From: an uncultured Alistipes sp.
GTDB lineage: Bacteria > Bacteroidota > Bacteroidia > Bacteroidales > Rikenellaceae
Direction of reading: 5' to 3'
Length of the DNA: 64,000 nucleotides
NCBI GenBank assembly: GCA_910587675.1
Contig: CAJUMU010000001.1
Coordinates: 124,001 to 188,000 of the forward strand
The stretch's first letter is position 1. Each line of letters starts with the position of its first letter. Below are positions 50,564 to 59,773 of the stretch, piece by piece. Under the pieces are notes generated by a model. It had not been told where the DNA came from. It saw only the letters and a program-made list of their open reading frames with translations, and searched no databases. The translations under genes and the position numbers were made by a program.

Positions 50564-52306
50564 CTATCGCACGATCGTGCCGCGCCATACGGCTCGGTTG
50601 CCGCAGTTGTCGACCAGCGTAAACTCTATCGCATGCGTCCCGCCTCCCGCGACGCCCTCGGCGCGCAGATCTATCGATGCGCGGCCGCGTGACAAGTCGA
50701 TCGCAACCCAACGGCCGTCGACCGTGGCGGTATAGGACGCTATGCCCGAGAAGTTGTCGGACACGCGGAACGCTATGCGGTCGCGGTTACGGCAATCCTG
50801 CCCGTCGGCGAACTGCGGTTTTATGACGGGCGGCACGGTATCGGCCGCGAGACAGTAGGTTCCGAACGACAACGCGCGGCCAGCAAGGCGATTGTAACGA
50901 TATTTGCCGCCCGCGTACGAAACCCGCCCGTCGTCGGCCACAACGGCCATCACGACGTAAGGCCGCAACGCCTCGTCGACGGCGACGCTGAATACGGGCG
51001 CGATGCTCCTATGAAGCGGGATATCTTTGTCCCCGACGCGATAGGCGGGCGAGAGGATCCGCACGGTGGAATCGGCCACGGGAGTCGTCTCCGACCGTTC
51101 GATGCGCAACGCCGCCGATTCGTAAAGCGCGCCCTTGGGTATCACCACGCTGAACACGTCGTCGACCTTGAATGCGAAATCGCGATCGCAATATACCGCC
51201 TTGCGCTCATCGTCGATCTCGCCGCGGAAACACTCCGCGTCGGGCTTGCCCTCGATCTCGAATCCGAGCGTCGACACGTTGCCGCAATCGTCTTCGACCG
51301 CGATATCTATTTTACGCTTGACACCCGCGTCGGCCGCGATCACGCCGCGGTCGACGAGCGTGGGATAGAAACGCTCCACGCCGCCCTGCATGGCGGCCAA
51401 ACGAATGGCCTCGTTGCGCGAATTGCGCTGAACGGGGTAGTAGGCCACCGAATTGCAGTAACGCGAGAGATCGAACGTGAATCCGTCGTTGCGATATTCG
51501 AAAAACGTGCGGCCGTCGACCTGCGCCCGCAGGCGATATATGCCGTAAGTGTTGGCGCAGTCGTCCTTGCGGTCCGACGCCTCGACCACGAAATAGCCCT
51601 TGCGGCCGACCTTTACGGGCGACTGCCGCGCGAGACCGTAAGTGTTGCCGTCGATCTTGCGCACGGCGTATGTAGCGGGGCGGGCGTTCACGGGAATTCC
51701 GCGCACGGTGTCGATCTCGATATAGTGCACCTTCATCATGTAGGGCGCGATGGCGTCCTTGGGCTTCAACACGCCTTGCGCGATGACGTTATACGTCTTT
51801 TGCGTCTCGGTGTCGCGTATTTCGTAATGGAGGTGGGGCCCCATCGACGAACCCGTATTACCCGATCGGGCGATCTCCTCGCCGCGCACCACGCGAAACT
51901 TGTCGGGCGGGCAGACTATGTCGACCCGACTGCTTCGGAGGCGGTGCCGCTCGGCGAAGACGAAGTCGGCGATATCCTTGCGGAACCGCGACAGATGGCC
52001 GTAAACGGTGGTAGTGCCGTTGGGATGGGCGATGTAAAGCGCAAGGCCGTACCCCGACGGCGATTGCAGAATGCGCGACACGTAACCGTCGGCCGCCGCC
52101 ACGACCGCCTTGCCCTCCACGCCGTCGGTCTTCAGATCGACGCCCGAGTGGAAATGGTTGGGGCGCATCTCGCCGAAATTGGCCGAGTAGTAACCCGCCA
52201 CGTCGCGCAACGGATATTCGTAATATTCGGGATCGAGCCTCTGCGCCGCAGCTTGCGCCACGAACGACAGGGCGGCTATAACGGGAAAAATTCTGCTTCG
52301 TCGCAT
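50564..52306 (-). CDS. Exported M23 family metallopeptidase
   Basis: 580 residues from the ATG at 52306. Signal peptide 1-22 (ends AAAQ). The LytM/M23 zinc domain lies at ~45-180: RPNHFHSGVDLKT (His, Asp ligands), VYGHLSRF, and SMGPHLHYEIRD (HxH). The ~400 residues after it are beta-rich without a family I recognise. Cleaves peptidoglycan peptides or regulates amidases. Its start overlaps the end of recX by 31 bp; last gene of the lptB-aroA-aroC-prmC-recX unit. Confidence 0.9.
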   Translation of the reverse strand: MRRSRIFPVIAALSFVAQAAAQRLDPEYYEYPLRDVAGYYSANFGEMRPNHFHSGVDLKTDGVEGKAVVAAADGYVSRILQSPSGYGLALYIAHPNGTTTVYGHLSRFRKDIADFVFAERHRLRSSRVDIVCPPDKFRVVRGEEIARSGNTGSSMGPHLHYEIRDTETQKTYNVIAQGVLKPKDAIAPYMMKVHYIEIDTVRGIPVNARPATYAVRKIDGNTYGLARQSPVKVGRKGYFVVEASDRKDDCANTYGIYRLRAQVDGRTFFEYRNDGFTFDLSRYCNSVAYYPVQRNSRNEAIRLAAMQGGVERFYPTLVDRGVIAADAGVKRKIDIAVEDDCGNVSTLGFEIEGKPDAECFRGEIDDERKAVYCDRDFAFKVDDVFSVVIPKGALYESAALRIERSETTPVADSTVRILSPAYRVGDKDIPLHRSIAPVFSVAVDEALRPYVVMAVVADDGRVSYAGGKYRYNRLAGRALSFGTYCLAADTVPPVIKPQFADGQDCRNRDRIAFRVSDNFSGIASYTATVDGRWVAIDLSRGRASIDLRAEGVAGGGTHAIEFTLVDNCGNRAVWRGTIVR

Positions 52307-52806
52307 GGTTCTTCGATATTGCGGGTTATCTCCTCGACGCACGCCACCACGTCGTCGGTTGCGAAACCGAGCGAGATGCCGTGTCGTATGAGTTTGGTGC
52401 GGAGTTGATAAGTGGTGTCGTATTTTATGCTCTTCATCTTGCGCGCGAGACGTTCGGCCAACCGCGAGGTGTCGCGCGCCGACGGTGCGGCGTTCAACGC
52501 CTCCGCGACTATGGCGTCGGCTATGCCTTTGCGGCGCAGCGCGGTGCGGATCTTGTACTCGCCCCACGCGCTGAGGTTGATCTTCTCCCTCACGAAAGCC
52601 GCGGCGTAACGCCGATCGTCGATGAATCTCTCTTTTACAAGTCTTTGCAGCACCGCGCCGCGCTCTTGCGTCGGAACGCCCCATGTACCCATCAGGCGCA
52701 TGGCGTCGCCCGACGACCGCTCGGCTCGGGCGCAGAGGCGCATGAGCGAGGCCAAAGCCTGCTCGGCGGTCTTGTCGCGTTTTATAGTCTGTTTTTGCTG
52801 CCGCAT
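52276..52806 (-). CDS. recX: RecX regulatory protein
   Basis: 176 residues from the ATG at 52806 (an in-frame TTG at 52830 is the alternative). Modulates RecA filaments. The three-helix repeats are visible: ALASLMRLCARAERSSGDAMRLMGTWGV, ERFIDDRRYAAAFVREKINLSAWGEYKIRTALRRKGI and the C-terminal RTKLIRHGISLGFATDDVVACVEEI. Overlaps prmC by 25 bp and the M23 gene by 31 bp. Confidence 0.88.
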   Translation of the reverse strand: MRQQKQTIKRDKTAEQALASLMRLCARAERSSGDAMRLMGTWGVPTQERGAVLQRLVKERFIDDRRYAAAFVREKINLSAWGEYKIRTALRRKGIADAIVAEALNAAPSARDTSRLAERLARKMKSIKYDTTYQLRTKLIRHGISLGFATDDVVACVEEITRNIEEPCDEAEFFPL

Positions 52807-53639
52807 ACCATTCGTTGTTTGCCGAAACAATCCTTCTCGATCCGCACGTCGGCGAATCCCTCGGCGCGCAATACGTCTGCCGTTCGTTCGGCCAGACGCT
52901 CGTGCACCTCGAACAACAAGGAACCGCCGTCGGACAACATTCCGACCGCCGCGCGCGCTATGGCGCGATAGAACGCCAAAGGATCGGAGTCGTCGACGAA
53001 AAGAGCCTCGTGAGGCTCGTACCCCGTGACGTTGCGGTGCATCGACGCCATCTCCGAACGCGGAATATACGGCGGATTCGACACTATGACATCGAACCGT
53101 CGCCCCGCGAGCCGCGCCATGCCGCCCAAAGCGTCATCTTCGATCCACTCCACCTCGACGCCGAGCCGCCTACCGTTCTCGCGGGCTATTTCCAGAGCCT
53201 CGCGCGATATGTCGAGAGCCGTCGTTTCGGCCGTCGGAATACGATGCCCCAGCGCGACGGCTATACAGCCGCTGCCCGTGCACACGTCGAGTATCCGCGG
53301 ACGATCGAACGCCGCGGCGCGCCGTTCGGTCAGCATCACGAGCTCTTCCGTCTCGGGACGCGGAATGAGCACCCCTTCGCGCACGACGAAAGAGAGTCCG
53401 CAGAAATCGGTCTCGCCGATGACGTATTGCACGGGCCTGCCCGCCGCAAGCTCCTCGGCGGCGCGCTCCACGCCCTCGATATCCGTCACTTCTCGGGGAT
53501 CGGTCAGGAATTTCGCCTCGGCGTCGCCGCTCAACGCCGCCGCCGTCATGCGGGCTATGCGTCCGCACTCCTCCGCAGAGTAGAGAGCCGACGTACGCCG
53601 ACGAATGTAATCGATTATTTCCGCGCGCGAAGCCCTCAT
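52782..53639 (-). CDS. prmC: Release factor glutamine methyltransferase
   Basis: 285 residues; methylates the GGQ glutamine of RF1/RF2 (EC 2.1.1.297). N-terminal helical domain, then VLIPRPETEELV, the SAM loop ILDVCTGSGCIAVAL and the catalytic VSNPPYIPRSEM; FEVHERLAERTADVLR is near the C terminus. Complete. 2 bp after aroC. Confidence 0.94.
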   Translation of the reverse strand: MRASRAEIIDYIRRRTSALYSAEECGRIARMTAAALSGDAEAKFLTDPREVTDIEGVERAAEELAAGRPVQYVIGETDFCGLSFVVREGVLIPRPETEELVMLTERRAAAFDRPRILDVCTGSGCIAVALGHRIPTAETTALDISREALEIARENGRRLGVEVEWIEDDALGGMARLAGRRFDVIVSNPPYIPRSEMASMHRNVTGYEPHEALFVDDSDPLAFYRAIARAAVGMLSDGGSLLFEVHERLAERTADVLRAEGFADVRIEKDCFGKQRMVCGSKNRL

Positions 53640-53641
53640 CG

Positions 53642-54622
53642 CTATGCCCGCAGTTTGAGATCGGCCAAAGCGACGGCCATAGCGGCCTCGACCACCACAG
53701 CGGCGCGCAGAGCTATGCAGACGTCGTGACGCCCCTTGATAACCAACTCGTCGACGCGTCCCGTCTCGAAGTTGTAGGTCTGTTGTCCGCGCGATATGGA
53801 GGCCGTCGGCTTCACCGCGGCGCGCACCACGATGGCATTGCCGTTGGAGATGCCGCCCACGATACCGCCCGCATGGTTGCCGTCGGTGCGTCCCGCAGCG
53901 TCGAGTATGGGATCGTTATGCTCCGATCCCGTCATTCGGGCCGCTTCGAATCCGCTGCCGAACTCCACGCCCTTGACGGCGGGAACCGAAAAGAGCAGAT
54001 GGGCCGCGAGGCTCTCCACCGAGTCGAAAAACGGCTCTCCCCAACCCATCGGAACACCCTCTACGCGGCACTCCACCACGCCGCCTACCGAATCCTGCGC
54101 CATCCGCGCCCGCTCGATTATCTCACCGAACCGCGCCTTGTCGTTCGAACCGCCTATCTCGGTAATCTCGGTGAAGAATCGGACATCCTCGCCCAAAATC
54201 TTCTTGGCAATCGCGCCCGCCGCGACGAGCGCGAGAGTTATGCGGCCCGAGAAATGGCCGCCGCCGCGCGGATCGTTGAAACCGCCGAACTTACGCTGCG
54301 CCACCATGTCGGCATGCGACGGGCGCGGGTGCGTCGTCAAGTTGCGGTAGTCGCCCGAACGGGTATTCTCGTTGACAAACTCCACGGCGATCGGCGCCCC
54401 CGTGGTGTGCCCCTCGTACACCCCCGACACTATGTGCGGAGCGTCGCTCTCCTTGCGCGGCGTGGTGCCCGCCGAACCTGCGCGACGCCGCGCCAGATCC
54501 TCTTCCAAATCGCTCTCCGCGAGAGGTACCCCCGCGGGAACGCCGTCTATCACCACACCCACCTGCGCTCCGTGCGACTCGCCCCAGAGCGATATCCTAA
54601 GTCGGTTGCCCCATGTATTCAT
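53642..54622 (-). CDS. aroC: Chorismate synthase
   Basis: 326 residues, slightly shorter than the ~350-360 common form. Converts EPSP to chorismate with reduced FMN (EC 4.2.3.5). Signatures GESHGAQVGVVIDGVPAGV, RPSHADMVAQRKFGGFNDPRGGGHFSGR and the C-terminal GRHDVCIALRAAVVVEAAMA are intact. Directly follows aroA (1 bp), the preceding step. Confidence 0.95.
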   Translation of the reverse strand: MNTWGNRLRISLWGESHGAQVGVVIDGVPAGVPLAESDLEEDLARRRAGSAGTTPRKESDAPHIVSGVYEGHTTGAPIAVEFVNENTRSGDYRNLTTHPRPSHADMVAQRKFGGFNDPRGGGHFSGRITLALVAAGAIAKKILGEDVRFFTEITEIGGSNDKARFGEIIERARMAQDSVGGVVECRVEGVPMGWGEPFFDSVESLAAHLLFSVPAVKGVEFGSGFEAARMTGSEHNDPILDAAGRTDGNHAGGIVGGISNGNAIVVRAAVKPTASISRGQQTYNFETGRVDELVIKGRHDVCIALRAAVVVEAAMAVALADLKLRA

Positions 54623-54623
54623 A

Positions 54624-55877
54624 TCATCGTACCGTTACCGATTCCAGATCGTCGAAAAACGCGGGGTAGCTCTTCTCCACGCATTCGGCATTCTCTATCT
54701 TTATCTCCCCGTCGCAGCGCAACGCCGACACGGCCATCGACATGGCCATGCGGTGGTCGTTGTGGCTGAATACGGTCGCGGGGCGTATCTCGCCGCCGCG
54801 TATCTTCATCACGTTGTCCTCGCTCAGATCGACCTCGATGCCCACCTTCTCGTACTCGCGGCGTATGGCCTCGGCGCGGTCGCTCTCCTTGTGCAGCAAT
54901 CGTTCGGTGCCGACCAACACGCTCTCGCCCTCGGCCGCAGCAGCCAGCGCAGCCAGCGCGGGGAACAGATCGGGAGCGTTCGTGGCGTCGAACGTGAACG
55001 CGCGCAACTTGCGTTTCGACACCGTTATCGAGTCGCGTTCGATTATTATGCCCGCACCCGCGCGCTCCAAAGCGTGGCAGATGGCGGTATCGGCCTGCTT
55101 GGATAGGGTAGAGAGGTTCTTTATCGTCACCTCGCCCGCAACGGCTCCCGCCACCAACATAGCCGCCGCGCCGCTCCAATCGCCCTCGATGGCCAGATCA
55201 GTCGGCGCATATCGCTGTCCGCCCTCGATGTAGAAATGCGAGTAGTCGCCTTCGTGGTGCATGATCTCCACGCCGAAGCGGCGCGCCGTGTCGATGGTCA
55301 TATCCAGATAGGGGGTCGAAACGGCCGAACGCACATAGAGATCGGTATCCTCCTCGGCCAAAGGCAACGCCAGCAGCAGTCCCGTAATGAACTGCGACGA
55401 CACGCTGCCGTCCACCTCGATGCGTCCGCCGTGAATGGGGCCGCACACCTCGATAGGCAGATAACCGCCGCCGTCGCGCACTTTCACGCCCAACTGCCGC
55501 AGTGGCTCGATCATCATTATCATGGGGCGGTGCAGCAGCGTGCCCTCGCCCTCGATGCAGATAGGGGTGGAATTGAGCGACGCTATGGGAGTGAACAGAC
55601 GCGTCGCCAACCCCGACTCGCCGACGCGGAGCGTATCGGTCGCGGGGCGCAGACCGCCGTCGATGGCTATCGTGGCGTCGTCGAGGTGCGTCACCCGCGC
55701 GCCCAAAGCCTCGATGCACGACAATGCCGAGCGCGTATCCTTGCAGAATTCTATGTTTCGCAGCGTCGTGCGTCCTTCGGCCAGCAGCGCGAGGGCTATG
55801 GCGCGTTGTGCGTAACTCTTGGAACTCGGCGGAACGATGGTGCCTTTCACGCTCCCCGAGGAGACGGTTTTATCCAT
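54624..55877 (-). CDS. aroA: 3-phosphoshikimate 1-carboxyvinyltransferase (EPSP synthase)
   Basis: 417 residues; EC 2.5.1.19. VPPSSKSYAQRAIALALLAEG near the N terminus (phosphate-binding Lys-Ser), VGESGLATRLFTPI, and the C-terminal HNDHRMAMSMAVSALRCDG are diagnostic. PEP-site GSGTSxR appears as GESGLATR, a divergent form. Between lptB and aroC. Confidence 0.94.
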   Translation of the reverse strand: MDKTVSSGSVKGTIVPPSSKSYAQRAIALALLAEGRTTLRNIEFCKDTRSALSCIEALGARVTHLDDATIAIDGGLRPATDTLRVGESGLATRLFTPIASLNSTPICIEGEGTLLHRPMIMMIEPLRQLGVKVRDGGGYLPIEVCGPIHGGRIEVDGSVSSQFITGLLLALPLAEEDTDLYVRSAVSTPYLDMTIDTARRFGVEIMHHEGDYSHFYIEGGQRYAPTDLAIEGDWSGAAAMLVAGAVAGEVTIKNLSTLSKQADTAICHALERAGAGIIIERDSITVSKRKLRAFTFDATNAPDLFPALAALAAAAEGESVLVGTERLLHKESDRAEAIRREYEKVGIEVDLSEDNVMKIRGGEIRPATVFSHNDHRMAMSMAVSALRCDGEIKIENAECVEKSYPAFFDDLESVTVR

Positions 55878-55886
55878 ATATGAAGG

Positions 55887-56687
55887 TTAAAGTTTAGTCG
55901 GGTCGTTTTGCGCGGCCTCGGCCTGCTTCTGCCGATCCATCGCGGGACTGTGGCGCAACTGGAAATTCTTGCCCAGATAGACCTTGCGCACCATCTCGTC
56001 GTTGGCCAGATCCTCGGCCGTTCCCGTTTTCAGGATCTTGCCCTCATAGAGCAGATAGGTGCGGTCGGTGATGGCCAGCGTCTCGTCGACGTTGTGGTCG
56101 GTGATGATTACGCCGATGTTCTTGTTCTTGAGCGTGGCCACGATGCTCTGTATATCCTCCACCGCTATGGGATCCACGCCAGCGAAGGGCTCGTCGAGCA
56201 AGATGAACGCGGGGTTTATGGCCACGGCACGCGCGATCTCGGTGCGGCGTCGCTCGCCTCCCGAGAGCTGTATGCCGAGGCTCTTGCGCACCTTTTGCAG
56301 GCGGAACTCCTCGATGAGCGACTCCACTCGTTCGCGCTGGTACTCCTTGCTGTAAGAGGTCATTTCGAGCACGGCGCGGATATTGTCCTCCACGCTCAGG
56401 CGGCGGAACACCGAAGCCTCCTGCGCCAGATATCCCACGCCCATCTGCGCGCGGCGATAGACCGGTTCGTCGGTGAGTTCGGCCACCCGGCCCTCGTCGT
56501 TTTCAAGGAATATTTTGCCTTCGTTGGGCTTGATGAGTCCCACTATCATATAAAAGGTAGTGGTCTTTCCCGCACCGTTGGGTCCCAGCAGACCGACGAT
56601 CTCCCCTTGGTTGACATCGATGGTCACATGGTTCACCACGGTGCGCGATTTGTACTTTTTGACAAGCTCGCTCGTGAACAGGCGCAT
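55887..56687 (-). CDS. lptB: LPS export ABC transporter ATPase
   Basis: 266 residues. Walker A GPNGAGKTTTFYMI, Q-loop YLAQEASVFRRLSVEDN, signature LSGGERRRTEIARA, Walker B FILLDEPFAGVDPIAVEDI and H-loop TDHNVDE make a complete ATPase; QEASVFRxLSVEDNI and the VDP-IAVxDIQ segment are typical of LptB. Powers LPS transport with LptFG, which are elsewhere. Carries a ~25-residue C-terminal tail. First gene of a six-gene minus-strand unit, divergent from recQ. Confidence 0.93.
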   Translation of the reverse strand: MRLFTSELVKKYKSRTVVNHVTIDVNQGEIVGLLGPNGAGKTTTFYMIVGLIKPNEGKIFLENDEGRVAELTDEPVYRRAQMGVGYLAQEASVFRRLSVEDNIRAVLEMTSYSKEYQRERVESLIEEFRLQKVRKSLGIQLSGGERRRTEIARAVAINPAFILLDEPFAGVDPIAVEDIQSIVATLKNKNIGVIITDHNVDETLAITDRTYLLYEGKILKTGTAEDLANDEMVRKVYLGKNFQLRHSPAMDRQKQAEAAQNDPTKL

Positions 56688-56791
56688 AATCGTTGAAATT
56701 TTTTACAAAGTTATCATTTTTTCGCAAAAATGTTTTATCTTTACATGAAAATTCCTGTTTTGCGACGAAGCGGGCCATTTAGAACAACAGT

Positions 56792-58987
56792 ATGATGGAG
56801 CAAGAAAACACTCTTTTGCACGACAAACTGAAGGAGTACTTCGGATTCACCTCATTCAAGGGTAATCAAGAGGCGGTGATCCGCAATCTGCTGGCGGGGC
56901 GCGACACTTTCGTGCTCATGCCCACGGGCGGCGGCAAATCTCTCTGCTACCAGTTGCCTGCGCTCATCATGGACGGCGTCGCCATCATCATATCGCCGCT
57001 CATCGCCCTGATGAAGAATCAGGTGGACGCCATGCGCACCTTCTCCACCGAGTCGGGCATAGCTCATTTCCTCAATTCGTCGCTCAACAAAACGGCCATC
57101 AACCAAGTGCGCAGCGACGTGCTGGAAGGCAAGACCAAACTGCTCTACTTCGCCCCTGAATCGCTCACCAAGGAGGACAACGTGGCGTTTCTGCGCAAGA
57201 TCAAGATATCGTTCTATGCCATCGACGAGGCGCACTGCATATCGGAGTGGGGCCACGATTTCCGACCCGAGTACCGACGCATACGTCCCATCATAAACGA
57301 CATAGGCGCGGCCCCCTTGATCGCCCTCACCGCCACGGCCACCCCCAAGGTGCAGATGGACATACAGAAGAATCTGGGAATGTCGGACGCCGCGGTGTTC
57401 AAATCGTCGTTCAACCGCTCGAATCTCTTTTACGAGATCCGCCCCAAACATAACGCCGAGCACGACATAATACGATTCATAAAACAGAAGTCGGGCAAGA
57501 GCGGCATCATCTACTGCCTGAGCCGCAAGAAGGTCGAGGAGCTGGCCGAGCTGCTCGTCGCCAACGGCATCAAGGCGTTGCCTTATCATGCAGGCATGGA
57601 CGCGCAGACGCGCGCCAACAACCAAGACGACTTTTTGATGGAGAGGGTAGACGTCATAGTGGCCACTATAGCTTTCGGAATGGGCATCGACAAACCCGAC
57701 GTGCGTTACGTGATCCATTACGACATACCCAAATCGCTGGAGGGATACTATCAGGAGACGGGCCGCGCGGGTCGCGACGGCGGCGAGGGCCACTGTCTCA
57801 CCTTTTACAGCTATAAGGATATCCAGAAGCTCGAAAAGTTCATGCAGGGCAAGCCCGTGGCCGAGCAGGAGATTGGCAAACTGCTACTGTTAGAGACGGT
57901 ATCGTATGCCGAGAGCTCCATCTGCCGCCGCAAGACGCTGCTGCACTACTTCGGCGAGGAGTACGACGACGACAACTGCGGCTGTTGCGACAACTGCGTC
58001 AACCCCAAACCCAAGGTGCAGGCGCAGGAGGAGATGAAACTGGCTTTGCAGACTCTGGAGGCTATAGGCGACAAATTCAAGAGCGACCACCTCGTCGCGG
58101 TGCTCACGGGCAAGGTTACGGCTCAGATAAAGAGCTATTCGCACAACAAACTCAAGTGGTTCGGCGAAGGCGAGGAGCACGACGGCAAGTTCTGGGGCGC
58201 GGTGATACGCCAAGGGCTCATCATGGGACTCATCGACAAGAGCATCGAGAATTACGGGTTGATATCGGTGAACGACAAGGGCTTGAAGTACATCGACTCG
58301 CCGACTCCCGTCACCATAACCCTCGACCACAATTACGACGAAGAGGAGCGGGAAGAGGAGGCTTCGGCGGCACAGGCTGGCAAGGGCGGCGCGGCCGACG
58401 AAGAGTTGTTCGCCATGCTGAAAGATCTGCGCAAAAAGGTGGCGAAGAAGCACGACCTGCCTCCGTTCGTCATTTTCCAAGATCCGTCGCTGGAGGATAT
58501 GGCCATACAGTATCCCATAACGCTCGAGGAGATGCAGAACATCTCGGGCGTGGGCGTGGGCAAGGCCAAGAAGTTCGGCGAGGACTTCATCCGCCTCATC
58601 AAGGCTTACGTGGAGGAGAAGGATATCGTGCGTCCGCAGGACATGATCGTAAAATCGGTGGCCAACAAATCGGGCAACAAGATATTCATCATCCAATCCA
58701 TAGACCGCAAGATGGATTTCGAGGATATCGCGCGGGCCAAGAACCTCGATTTCGATGAGTTGCTCACCGACATCGAAGGCATCGTCAACTCGGGCACGAA
58801 ACTCGACATATCGTACTACATCGAGCAGTATATGGACGACGATAAGGCCGACGATATCTACCTCTATTTCAAGGAGGACGCCGAGAGCGACTCGCTCGAC
58901 GCAGCGGTGGAGGAGCTGGGATCGGACTACACCGAGGAGGAGATACGCCTCGTGCGAATAAGGTTCCTCTGCGAGATGGGAAATTAA
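56792..58987 (+). CDS. recQ: ATP-dependent DNA helicase RecQ
   Basis: 731 residues. Helicase motifs: I VLMPTGGGKSLCYQLPAL, II AIDEAHCISEWGHDFRPEY (DEAH), III LTATATP, V-VI VIVATIAFGMGIDKPDVR and YYQETGRAGRDG. The RecQ zinc site is SSICRRKTLLHYFGE...CGCCDNC. An RQC winged helix (~410-520) and an HRDC domain (~550-630) follow, and ~100 acidic C-terminal residues are extra, as in many Bacteroidetes RecQ. Unwinds DNA 3'-5' in recombination repair. Divergent from lptB. Confidence 0.96.
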   Translation: MMEQENTLLHDKLKEYFGFTSFKGNQEAVIRNLLAGRDTFVLMPTGGGKSLCYQLPALIMDGVAIIISPLIALMKNQVDAMRTFSTESGIAHFLNSSLNKTAINQVRSDVLEGKTKLLYFAPESLTKEDNVAFLRKIKISFYAIDEAHCISEWGHDFRPEYRRIRPIINDIGAAPLIALTATATPKVQMDIQKNLGMSDAAVFKSSFNRSNLFYEIRPKHNAEHDIIRFIKQKSGKSGIIYCLSRKKVEELAELLVANGIKALPYHAGMDAQTRANNQDDFLMERVDVIVATIAFGMGIDKPDVRYVIHYDIPKSLEGYYQETGRAGRDGGEGHCLTFYSYKDIQKLEKFMQGKPVAEQEIGKLLLLETVSYAESSICRRKTLLHYFGEEYDDDNCGCCDNCVNPKPKVQAQEEMKLALQTLEAIGDKFKSDHLVAVLTGKVTAQIKSYSHNKLKWFGEGEEHDGKFWGAVIRQGLIMGLIDKSIENYGLISVNDKGLKYIDSPTPVTITLDHNYDEEEREEEASAAQAGKGGAADEELFAMLKDLRKKVAKKHDLPPFVIFQDPSLEDMAIQYPITLEEMQNISGVGVGKAKKFGEDFIRLIKAYVEEKDIVRPQDMIVKSVANKSGNKIFIIQSIDRKMDFEDIARAKNLDFDELLTDIEGIVNSGTKLDISYYIEQYMDDDKADDIYLYFKEDAESDSLDAAVEELGSDYTEEEIRLVRIRFLCEMGN

Positions 58988-59022
58988 TTCGTCTCGCGTG
59001 CATGCGGTGACGGATTTATGCT

Positions 59023-59030
59023 TATATTTG
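59023..59030 (+). promoter_or_regulatory. Probable promoter (-7) of the TM2 protein gene
   Basis: TATATTTG, full match to TAnnTTTG, 80 bp before the ATG; no clear -33 element. Confidence 0.5.
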
Positions 59031-59110
59031 CATTCGACAAAACTACCCCGAACCGGCCGCACCGACGGCAGTCGACGCAGCGGTTCGATAATTACATAAA
59101 ACTCAACACT

Positions 59111-59422
59111 ATGGCTTTGATCTATTGTAAAGATTGCGGCAAGCAGGTGTCGGATACGGCAGCCAATTGTCCCTATTGCGGTTCGAAAATGAGAGCCGTC
59201 AATCCCAATGCGAGCGAGAAAGATTGGCTTACCACGCTTCTGTTGTGCTTCTTCCTCGGCGGCCTCGGTATCCACAGCTTCTATACGGGCAAGACCACCA
59301 TCGGCGTGATTCAGTTGATAACTCTGGGCGGTTGCGGTATTTGGGCGCTGATCGATTTCATCATGATTATTTGCGGCAATTATCGCGACGGCGAGGGCAA
59401 GATCGTCACCAACAACCGATAA
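59111..59422 (+). CDS. Zinc-ribbon plus TM2 domain membrane protein
   Basis: 103 residues from the ATG at 59111. An N-terminal zinc ribbon (CKDCGKQ...CPYCGSK, residues ~6-26) is followed by a TM2 domain: two membrane helices around LLLCFFLGGLGIHSFYTG and TLGGCGIWALIDFIMII joined by a short turn with the conserved GxHxFYxG. Small membrane protein of unknown role. A DUF2752 gene follows in 10 bp; the pair is common in Bacteroidales. Confidence 0.9.
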   Translation: MALIYCKDCGKQVSDTAANCPYCGSKMRAVNPNASEKDWLTTLLLCFFLGGLGIHSFYTGKTTIGVIQLITLGGCGIWALIDFIMIICGNYRDGEGKIVTNNR

Positions 59423-59432
59423 TCCGACAGCC

Positions 59433-59723
59433 GTGCGGTGGTTTTGGCGCTACCGTCGCGCCGTAGCGATCGCGCTGGCGCCGTTGTGCATATACCTCGT
59501 TCCCCGCGGGTGGATATTCACCGAGGAACATCCGATATGCCTCATACGCAATATCACGGGTCACGAGTGCCCGGGCTGCGGAATGACGCGCGCCTTGACG
59601 TCGTTGTGTTACCTCGATTTCGCGGGCGCATGGTCGTATAATCGCGGAGTGATCGTTGTCGCTCCGCTTTTGGCGTATGTATGGGTCAAGTGGATCGTGC
59701 GGACGGCGAAAAACGCTAAATGA
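59433..59723 (+). CDS. DUF2752 membrane protein
   Basis: 96 residues with three hydrophobic segments and the DUF2752 signature CPGCGMTRALTSLCYLDFAGAW; the Cys-Pro-x-Cys-Gly could bind a metal or be redox-active. Follows the TM2 gene by 10 bp and its stop overlaps a possible upstream start of rsmA (ATGA). Function not established. Confidence 0.88.
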   Translation: MRWFWRYRRAVAIALAPLCIYLVPRGWIFTEEHPICLIRNITGHECPGCGMTRALTSLCYLDFAGAWSYNRGVIVVAPLLAYVWVKWIVRTAKNAK

Positions 59724-59773
59724 AATTCTCGGCGACCACGCGCACCCGTAGCGTCATATTTACAGAAACACAC

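Noticed and set aside
56706..56713. TAACTTTG as lptB promoter
   Set aside because: -7 match is fine but the only TTTG upstream is 11 bp away, too close; left unannotated.
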